Shown in pieces: positions 57,925 through 64,000 of a stretch of DNA of 64,000 nt; positions within the stretch are counted from its first letter, which is position 1, and the number at the start of each line of letters is the position of its first letter. The notes below the pieces were generated by a model. It made no database searches. It worked only from the letters and a program-made list of their open reading frames with translations, and was not told the DNA's origin. Source of the stretch: Natronosporangium hydrolyticum (GTDB lineage Bacteria > Actinomycetota > Actinomycetes > Mycobacteriales > Micromonosporaceae); contig NZ_CP070499.1 in assembly GCF_016925615.1 (NCBI RefSeq), positions 2,542,001 to 2,606,000 of the forward strand, given 5' to 3'. The position numbers and the translations under genes were made by a program.

Positions 57925-59100
57925 TCAGCGACGGCCGCGGGCACCCCAAATGTCGATGATCACAGCGCGGAAGCGATCGAAGGCAGCAAGATAGTCGTCG
58001 ACGACGCCAATGAGGACTAGCTGCGACGGCGACCTCGCACCCGGGGTCGACAGATAACTCTGCCAGGCCTTATACTCTGGGCTGTGATGCTCGTGGAGCC
58101 ACGACTCCATCGGGATCAGCTCGCCGGAAGAGTCGGTCAGCGCCCCCCGGGTTGGCTCCGACAAATCATCCGGCTGCAGTTGGTCGTAGTAGCTGATCCT
58201 CACCCAGGCCATGAGTGCCTGTCGGCTCGCCCCCTGCAACCTTCCGATGCGATAATTGACCAAGCCGATATGCCTCTCCCCGAGCTCCACGTAGGTCTGT
58301 CCAGCCGTTCCGACGTCGACCGCGGCGACCAGCCCGGCGATCCCTGGCAGGACAAACATCTGTAGCGCAGCCTCAGGGTCATCATGTGGACCGTCCAGTG
58401 ACAGCAGATAGCCGAACACCCCGGCGGCGTACTCCTCGATCGATTCGAGGAGCTCGCTGCGGGCCTGCTCATTGCGTCCGACCTCAGCGAGGAAGACCCC
58501 GGCCTGGCGGGGTGTGAGGTGGCGCAGAGAGGTGCCGGTGGCGACCGCATCAAGATCGTCGTGATCGATCACCAGGTGAAGATCCGGCAGGTAGGCCGCG
58601 GCGAGCCGCCCCATGCTGGGGCGTAGCCGGTCGGGCACCCCACCGGTGTGAGGACTGTGGATAGCGTCCGCGGCCGCGGTGACCAACGCCTGCATGATCA
58701 ACGACTCCGCAGCTTCCGGTTCTCGGTCCGAGTCCGGGGTCGCGGCGGCTTCGAGTACCGCACCGACATCGTCGAGCCACCGCTCATCGGCGTAGTAGAT
58801 CCACTCCTGGAACAAGGCGCTCACCCGAGGGAGCCGCCCGGCCTCGTCCGGCGCATCGGGCTGCTCCGGGGTCGAGCCGAGGAGCACCTGCTGGGCACCC
58901 ACCGGGTCATTGAGTAGTTGCGGCAGCGTCTGCACCCAGTCCGGCCGGGTCGGCTCAGCAATCCCCGGCTCCGGCGCACCCACCACCCCGACCAGGGCCA
59001 GGACCAACCCGCTGAGCAGCGCTCGACCAGCCGGGCGAATCCGCGGTGTGAGCCGGGTGATTGTGTGCCCGGGCTGCTCCCGGCGCGTCGCCTCCATCAT
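57925..59100 (-). CDS. Secreted protein of unknown function
   Basis: A 391-residue protein with a signal-like N-terminus (RPAGRALLSGLVLALVGVVG) and probable cleavage before EPTRPDW. The mature part is mainly helical and acidic (WVQTLPQLLNDPVGAQQVLL, FQEWIYYADERWLDDVGAVL). I recognise no domain. It shares orientation with the lipoprotein gene 102 bp downstream, so both may belong to one envelope-related unit. The start at 59100 (or the second codon, also ATG) has GGTTATC upstream, without a strong Shine-Dalgarno. Confidence 0.65.
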   Translation of the reverse strand: MMEATRREQPGHTITRLTPRIRPAGRALLSGLVLALVGVVGAPEPGIAEPTRPDWVQTLPQLLNDPVGAQQVLLGSTPEQPDAPDEAGRLPRVSALFQEWIYYADERWLDDVGAVLEAAATPDSDREPEAAESLIMQALVTAAADAIHSPHTGGVPDRLRPSMGRLAAAYLPDLHLVIDHDDLDAVATGTSLRHLTPRQAGVFLAEVGRNEQARSELLESIEEYAAGVFGYLLSLDGPHDDPEAALQMFVLPGIAGLVAAVDVGTAGQTYVELGERHIGLVNYRIGRLQGASRQALMAWVRISYYDQLQPDDLSEPTRGALTDSSGELIPMESWLHEHHSPEYKAWQSYLSTPGARSPSQLVLIGVVDDYLAAFDRFRAVIIDIWGARGRR

Positions 59101-59230
59101 GGCTTGAGGTTATCCCGGCGGAACCAGTCAGTTCGGTCGCTACGTCTTCTGCCGGGTGCCAGCCAGGGACCGTTCGTCCCCGGATAACCAGGGCCTTCAT
59201 CCGGGCCGCCGGACGGAGCACGATCGGGTC

Positions 59231-60145
59231 ATGAACAGAACAGATCTGCACGGCAAACTCGCCGTCATCACGGGTGGCAGCGACGGGATCGGGCTCGGCC
59301 TGGCTCGCCGCCTCGCCCAGGCCGGTGCCGAGGTCATCATCCCAGTGCGAAACTCGGTAAAGGGCCGGGCAGCCCTCGCGAAGATCGGCGGCGACTCTTC
59401 CACGCGTACGCTCGACCTGGCGTCGTTGGCATCGGTCGCGGCCCTGGCCGACCGGCTGAACAACGAGGGGCGGCCGATCAACATCCTGATCAACAATGCC
59501 GCAGTCATGACCCCGCCCACCCGGCACACCACCGCCGACGGCTTCGAGCTGCAGTTCGGCACCAACTACCTGGGGCACTTCGCGCTGGTTGCCCGGATCC
59601 TGCCGCTGCTGATCGCCGGACGCGCCCGAGTCACCACCCAGTCCGCCCTGGCCGCCGCCATGGCCCGCACGATGAACTGGACGGACCTGCAGTTCGAGCA
59701 CGGATACAAGCCCTGGCCCGCGTACAGCCAGTCAAAACTGGCGACCATGCTCTTCGGTCTGGAGCTCAACCGGCGCAGCGAAGCCAACGGCTGGGGCATC
59801 ACCAGCAACGTCGCCCATCCCGGGTTCACCCAGACCAACCTGCAGGCCGCGGGCCCGACCATGGGTGGCACCAGGTCGCAGTTCGACGCGATGTTCCGGC
59901 TCTTCGCCCCGCTCGGGTGGCCGGTTCAGAAGGTCGAGGGCGGCCTGCGCCCCGCGCTCCACGCGGCGACCAGCCCCGCTGCCGAGGGTGGCCGCTTCTA
60001 CGGCCCTCGCGGCCTGGGGCACCTCACCGGCGCGGCAACTGAGGAGAGGATCTACCGCTCCGCCCGCAACCCCCAGGACGCCGCCCGGCTGTGGGACGTC
60101 TCCCGCGAGCTTGCCGATGTCACGTTCGCGGTTCGGGGACACTGA
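59231..60145 (+). CDS. SDR-family oxidoreductase (retinol-dehydrogenase-like)
   Basis: A 304-residue SDR from ATG 59231. The cofactor motif is [16 protein letters not shown], followed by LINNAAVM (NNAG variant) and the catalytic YSQSKLA (Tyr and Lys in YxxxK). R-x after strand 2 ([11 protein letters not shown]) suggests NADP(H). It resembles the protochlorophyllide/retinol-dehydrogenase-like SDRs of actinobacteria. It lies 4 bp before an XRE regulator, which probably controls it. Confidence 0.87.
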   Translation: MNRTDLHGKLAVITGGSDGIGLGLARRLAQAGAEVIIPVRNSVKGRAALAKIGGDSSTRTLDLASLASVAALADRLNNEGRPINILINNAAVMTPPTRHTTADGFELQFGTNYLGHFALVARILPLLIAGRARVTTQSALAAAMARTMNWTDLQFEHGYKPWPAYSQSKLATMLFGLELNRRSEANGWGITSNVAHPGFTQTNLQAAGPTMGGTRSQFDAMFRLFAPLGWPVQKVEGGLRPALHAATSPAAEGGRFYGPRGLGHLTGAATEERIYRSARNPQDAARLWDVSRELADVTFAVRGH

Positions 60146-60149
60146 GACT

Positions 60150-60965
60150 ATGGACCGGGCCCAGTTGGCCGACTTCCTCCGGGCGCGGCGCGAGGCGCTG
60201 CAGCCGGAGGATGTCGGCCTTCCCCGGGGCGTGCGCCGGCGCACGGGCGGGCTGCGCCGGGAGGAGGTGGCCGGGCTCTGCGGCATGTCGGCCGACTACT
60301 ACGGCCGCATCGAGCAGCAGCGGGGCCCGCGACCTTCCGAGCAGATACTCGCCGCGATCGCCCGCGGCCTGCGCCTGTCCCTCGACGAGCGGGATCACCT
60401 TTTCCGCATCGGCGGGCACCCGGTGCCGCAACGCCACCCACGCGGGGACCACATCAATCCGGGCATCATGCGGATCCTCGACCGGCTCGCCGACACTCCG
60501 GCCCAAGTGATCAACCGACTCGGTGAGACGCTCATGCAGACCCGGCCGGCGATCGCGCTGATGGGCGACGACGGCCGGTGGACCGGGCCGATGCGCAGCA
60601 TCGTCTACCGCTGGTTCACCGACCCGCGGTCCCGGCTGATCTACCCGAGCGAGGACCACCCGATGCGTAGCCGGGCCTTCGTCGCCCAGTTCCGGCAGGC
60701 GTACAGCCAACAGGTGCCCGGGGCCGCGGAGATAGCGGAGACCCTGCTCGCGGTGAGTGCCGAGTTCGCTGCGATCTGGGCCGAACATCAGGTAGGTGAG
60801 TCGTACCTGGGCGCCAAACGGATCTCGCATCCGGAGCTGGGCCTGCTCGAGCTGCAGTGCCAGACGCTGATCGACCCGGACCAGTCCCAGACGCTGCTGG
60901 TCTTCACCGCCACGCCGGGCACCGAGAGTTACGAAAAGCTGCAGATGCTGTCCGTCGTCGGCTGA
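60150..60965 (+). CDS. XRE/MmyB-type transcriptional regulator
   Basis: A 271-residue regulator. The N-terminal helix-turn-helix includes LRREEVAGLCGMSADYYGRI; the rest (about 95-265) is the MmyB-like ligand-binding domain, with the patterns VINRLGETLMQTRPAIALMG and RSIVYRWFTDPRSRLIYP. Such proteins control a neighbouring oxidoreductase gene and are very common in Streptomyces and Micromonospora; here the target is the SDR gene directly upstream. Confidence 0.9.
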   Translation: MDRAQLADFLRARREALQPEDVGLPRGVRRRTGGLRREEVAGLCGMSADYYGRIEQQRGPRPSEQILAAIARGLRLSLDERDHLFRIGGHPVPQRHPRGDHINPGIMRILDRLADTPAQVINRLGETLMQTRPAIALMGDDGRWTGPMRSIVYRWFTDPRSRLIYPSEDHPMRSRAFVAQFRQAYSQQVPGAAEIAETLLAVSAEFAAIWAEHQVGESYLGAKRISHPELGLLELQCQTLIDPDQSQTLLVFTATPGTESYEKLQMLSVVG

Positions 60966-61056
60966 CGGGCTAACGCCCGCGCGGGTCCTGCCCCGACACC
61001 AGGCCGATGAGCGTGGCGAGCGCCATCCTTCGCGAGCCGGCCCGTTCGACGGTGGG

Positions 61057-63879
61057 TCAGCCCGGCGAGAAGAGCTCGGCGAGAATCGGGCCGATCACTT
61101 CCGGTGCTGCCTCGTGGGAGCGGCCCGCAAGGATGCGGTGGCGCCCGTGCCGGAAGAGCTGCGCCACCTCTTTGGCCGCGTGCTGGCGCCAGCGGGCGCT
61201 CTCGGTCCCGGTGATCACCAGCACTGGGGTGGGGAGCGCGGCCCATCGGGCTGGCGGGCGGAAATCACCCATGGCCGCGAGGTCGTAGCGGATCGTGTGG
61301 GCGACAGCCTCCAGCGCCGCCCAGGTCGGCGCGCTGCGCATCGGCGCCACGATCTCCACCGGCATCTCCACCGCTTCGGTCAGGAACAGCTCCACCGCAT
61401 CACCGCGCCGCCCGGCCGCCACCAACCGGTCGAGCTGGTCAACGAAGTCTGCCGGCATCGGCTTGCGGGAACCGTCCAGGATAAACGGTGGCTCGATCAG
61501 CGCCAGCCCGGCAAGGTCTACCTCGGCCAGCGCCGCCTCGACGGCTAGCACCGCCCCGGAGGAGAACCCCACCGCATATACCGGCTCATCCAACTCGCGG
61601 ACGATCGCGTGCAGATCCTCGAGCTCGCGGGCTACCGCATATGGCGGGTTGTCCCCGCTGGCACCCCGCCCCCGCCGGTCGTAGGTGACCACCGTGAACC
61701 GCGACGCCAGCCAGGTCACCAGCGGTGCGAACGACGACCGGTCATTGAGCGCCCCCCCGACCAACACCACCGGGCTGCCCGCACCCGATTGCTCATAGGC
61801 GATCAGGGTTCCGTCGCTCGACCGTACGGTGTGGATGGTGCTTGTGGCCGGCGGCGGCGCCGCCGGGGTGGCCGCCGGTTGCTCAGGCACCTCCCGGAGA
61901 TATTCGAACAACGGCCCGTGGCCGTAGAGACTCGGCTCGGTCTCGGTGGAGAGCCCGGTGTAATAGGCGATGTGCCGCTGCAGGACCGGCGTAAACTCAC
62001 CGGCGGCGTGCAGTTGCTCCAGACCATAGGCTCCCACCGATTCCAGCAACCGGTAGCGGATCCCGGCCGGCCCTTCGACCCGCACCACCAGCGACCGGTC
62101 CACCAGCCGCGCCAGCAGCTGCGGCACCTCGCTGGCGACTAGCTCGTGGTCGGCACAGATCGCCTCAGCGGCAGTCGATGTGAAGCTGTCCGGGTGCAGA
62201 GCGAGTCGGCGCAGCACCGCCCGCTCGGCGGCGGCTAGCAATCCCCAGCTCCAGCCGATCACCGCCTGCAGGGTCTGCTGTCGAGCCGGGACCCCCCGCA
62301 AGCCGGCCGACAGCAACCGGAACCGGTCGTCGAGCCGGCTGGCGACCTCATGCACCCCGAGCCCGTTCACCCGGGTGGCGGCGAGCTCCAGCGCCAGCGG
62401 AATCCCGTCCAGCCGTTGGCAGATCCCGGCGACCGCATCGGCATTCGCCGGCGTCAGCCTGAACCCTGCCGTCGCCGCTGCTGCCCGGGCCACAAAGAGT
62501 TGCACCGCGCTTGAGGTTGCTAGCGTCGTCGGCTCGCGCGCCGTCGGATCGGGAAGGGCCAGCGGTGCCACTTCCCACCGGACCTCGCCCGGGATTCCCA
62601 GCGGTTCCCGGCTGGTGGCGAGGACCCGCAGGCCGGGAGCGGCCCGCAACAGCAGCGCGGTGAGGCTCGCCACCGGCCCGATCACATGCTCGCAATTGTC
62701 CAACACCAGCAGGGATCGTTGCTCCCGCAACACCTCGGCGAGCGCATCGACCAACTCGTCGACATCCTCGGCCGGCCCCAGCGCCCGGTCATCGAGGCGG
62801 AGCGCGGTGGAGATCAGCCGGACCAGGCCGGCCGCCATCCCCGGGCCGTGGGAGCTGGCTGGACCCGCCGCGCCGGCCCGCTGCTCGATGGTGGCCAGCT
62901 CGATCAGCCACACCCCGTCGTCGTACCCGTCGACGAGCTGGTGGGCGACCTCCACCGCCAGCCGGGTCTTACCCACTCCGCCCGGGCCGGTGAGCGTCAC
63001 CAGCCGGTCGGCCGCCAGCCGCGACCGCACCTCGGCCACCGCCTCCTCCCGACCGACCAGATTGGTCAGCGGGGTCGGCAGGTTGTTGCTGGGCGCGGCC
63101 GACCGGCAGGGCTCGGCCGGTGGTGCAGCCAGCCGCGGCTCCTGCCGCAGGATCGCCTGCCGCAGCGCCGTCAGTTCGGCGTCCGGGTCCAGACCGAGCT
63201 GGTCGGCGAGCTGATCGCGTAGCTCGCCGTAGGTCTCCAAGGCCTCGCCGTGGCGACCCGCGCGATAGAGCGCAAGCATGTATGCCGACCGGAGTCGCTG
63301 ACGCAACGGATGCTGGGTGACCAGGCTGCCGAGCTCGCCGATGAGTTCGGTGTGCTCACCCAGCGCGAGCCGGGCCTGCGCCTGTTCCTCCCGCGCGGCC
63401 AGCCATTCCTCGGTCAGCCGGTCGATCGCGGCCCGCGCGAATGGCTGGTGGGCGAAGTCGGCATAGGCCGGGCCGCGCCACAGGGCCAGCGCGTCGGCGA
63501 GCCTCGCCGCCCGGGTCTGGGGGTCGCCGGCCGCCCGTGCCCGCCCCACCAGTGCCCGGAACTGGCCCGCGTCCACCGCCTCTGGCGCCGCCCGCAGCAG
63601 ATATCCAGGCGGCTGCCAGGCGACCAACTCCCGGCCCTCGGGTGCGGCGCCGGCCAATGCCCGCCGCAGCTGCGAGACCCGGGTTTGCAGGGTGCTGGTC
63701 GGGTTCTCGGGAAGCTGCTCGCCCCACAGATCATCGATCAACCGGCTCGCCGAGACCGGCTGGCCCACGTGCACCAGCAGGTCCGCCAGCAGCGCGCGGA
63801 CCTTCCGCTCCGCGACCGCAACCGGCTCCCCGCTGGCGGTCCACACCGCCAGCGGACCGAGCACCCCGAATCGCAGCAC
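61057..63879 (-). CDS. SARP/AfsR-type regulator with C-terminal alpha/beta-hydrolase
   Basis: A 940-residue multidomain regulator. Residues 1-100: OmpR-type winged helix (MLRFGVLGPLAVWTASGE, STLQTRVSQLRRAL). 100-255: bacterial transcriptional activation domain. 280-680: STAND/NB-ARC ATPase with P-loop GPGGVGKTRLAVEVA and LLVLDNCEHVIG. In AfsR-like proteins TPR repeats would follow. Here, from about 690, there is an alpha/beta-hydrolase fold: VVLVGGALNDRSS, VVTYDRRGRGASG, the nucleophile elbow GFSSG, and a late His in AGRSHEAAPEV. The hydrolase may bind or cleave a small-molecule signal. The gene points away from the window end, where a divergent gene seems to begin. Confidence 0.87.
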   Translation of the reverse strand: MLRFGVLGPLAVWTASGEPVAVAERKVRALLADLLVHVGQPVSASRLIDDLWGEQLPENPTSTLQTRVSQLRRALAGAAPEGRELVAWQPPGYLLRAAPEAVDAGQFRALVGRARAAGDPQTRAARLADALALWRGPAYADFAHQPFARAAIDRLTEEWLAAREEQAQARLALGEHTELIGELGSLVTQHPLRQRLRSAYMLALYRAGRHGEALETYGELRDQLADQLGLDPDAELTALRQAILRQEPRLAAPPAEPCRSAAPSNNLPTPLTNLVGREEAVAEVRSRLAADRLVTLTGPGGVGKTRLAVEVAHQLVDGYDDGVWLIELATIEQRAGAAGPASSHGPGMAAGLVRLISTALRLDDRALGPAEDVDELVDALAEVLREQRSLLVLDNCEHVIGPVASLTALLLRAAPGLRVLATSREPLGIPGEVRWEVAPLALPDPTAREPTTLATSSAVQLFVARAAAATAGFRLTPANADAVAGICQRLDGIPLALELAATRVNGLGVHEVASRLDDRFRLLSAGLRGVPARQQTLQAVIGWSWGLLAAAERAVLRRLALHPDSFTSTAAEAICADHELVASEVPQLLARLVDRSLVVRVEGPAGIRYRLLESVGAYGLEQLHAAGEFTPVLQRHIAYYTGLSTETEPSLYGHGPLFEYLREVPEQPAATPAAPPPATSTIHTVRSSDGTLIAYEQSGAGSPVVLVGGALNDRSSFAPLVTWLASRFTVVTYDRRGRGASGDNPPYAVARELEDLHAIVRELDEPVYAVGFSSGAVLAVEAALAEVDLAGLALIEPPFILDGSRKPMPADFVDQLDRLVAAGRRGDAVELFLTEAVEMPVEIVAPMRSAPTWAALEAVAHTIRYDLAAMGDFRPPARWAALPTPVLVITGTESARWRQHAAKEVAQLFRHGRHRILAGRSHEAAPEVIGPILAELFSPG

Positions 63880-63989
63880 CAGGCCAGGTTACTCAGCCCT
63901 ACAGCGGACCTAAAGCAGACCCGAAGTGGTGGCCCGCATCGTGGAGTCCGAGCCGTTGATTCCGTCCGCAGAGTCCGGAGAAAAGCCTC

Positions 63990-64000
63990 ATGAGTACGGT
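63990..64000 (+). CDS. Start of a gene running off the window (partial)
   Basis: ATG 63990 follows GGAG at 63977-63980 and reads MSTV before the window ends. It is divergent from the SARP regulator, so it is a candidate target, but only four codons are visible and the call rests on the ribosome binding site. Confidence 0.3.

Overview
The window is high-GC DNA with dense gene packing, frequent ATGA/GTGA start-stop overlaps, GTG/TTG starts and actinobacterial families (CGNR/ABATE regulator, acVLRF1, DUF4190/septum-formation protein, Acg-like flavoprotein, SARP regulator, ECF sigma factors). It is an actinomycete chromosome, plausibly Micromonosporaceae. That placement is my inference from gene content. 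Two secreted GH10 xylanases with carbohydrate-binding modules suggest a polymer-degrading saprophyte.

Region 1 (0.26-13.4 kb) is an unusual biosynthetic gene cluster. Eleven co-directional, mostly overlapping genes encode an alpha-oxoamine synthase, a ketosynthase, a double-hotdog dehydratase, a stand-alone adenylation enzyme, an acyl carrier protein, and homologues of TrpD, TrpA, TrpF and TrpC. There is no TrpB or TrpE. The set is completed by an ectoine-synthase-like cupin and an acyl-CoA-dehydrogenase-type flavoenzyme. A domain + ACP + dehydrogenase + KS + AOS is the logic of pyrrole/bipyrrole (prodiginine-type) assembly. The Trp-like enzymes keep most catalytic residues but have altered substrate pockets, so they may build another N-heterocycle from PRPP. 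An AraC regulator, a DUF1772 membrane protein, a phosphopantetheinyl transferase and an orphan ABC ATPase flank the operon.

Region 2 (13.4-27.6 kb) is mixed housekeeping and accessory DNA. It holds a hemerythrin, an NmrA-like reductase, a GH65 phosphorylase/hydrolase, an Acg-like flavoprotein, membrane proteins, a HAD/CGNR pair divergent across two 23-bp palindromes, a toxin-immunity-like scrap with an SseB protein, and an ECF sigma factor fused to a zinc-binding anti-sigma domain, a membrane helix and an ectodomain.

Region 3 (27.8-44.4 kb) is my main candidate for a new system: a RiPP-type cluster with transport machinery like that of a metallophore. It contains a pseudo-receiver LuxR regulator, a 32-residue precursor-like peptide with an HNHH motif, a fused C/D YcaO cyclodehydratase, a complete Opp/Nik-type ABC importer with two binding lipoproteins, a ribbon-helix-helix regulator on its own 16-bp palindrome, a VOC protein, a pair of half-size ABC transporters and a MATE exporter. 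Three similar 7-1-7 boxes of the kind used by Fur/Zur repressors lie in front of the regulator, the second binding protein and the MATE gene, tying the region into one putative metal regulon.

Region 4 (44.5-64 kb) contains acVLRF1, a GH10-CBM13 xylanase under a CebR-like operator, CoaD, a three-gene DUF6361/PLD/helicase operon that looks like a defence system, a GH10-CBM2 xylanase, malic enzyme, a lipoprotein, a secreted unknown, an SDR/XRE pair, and a SARP-family regulator whose C-terminus is an alpha/beta-hydrolase instead of TPR repeats.
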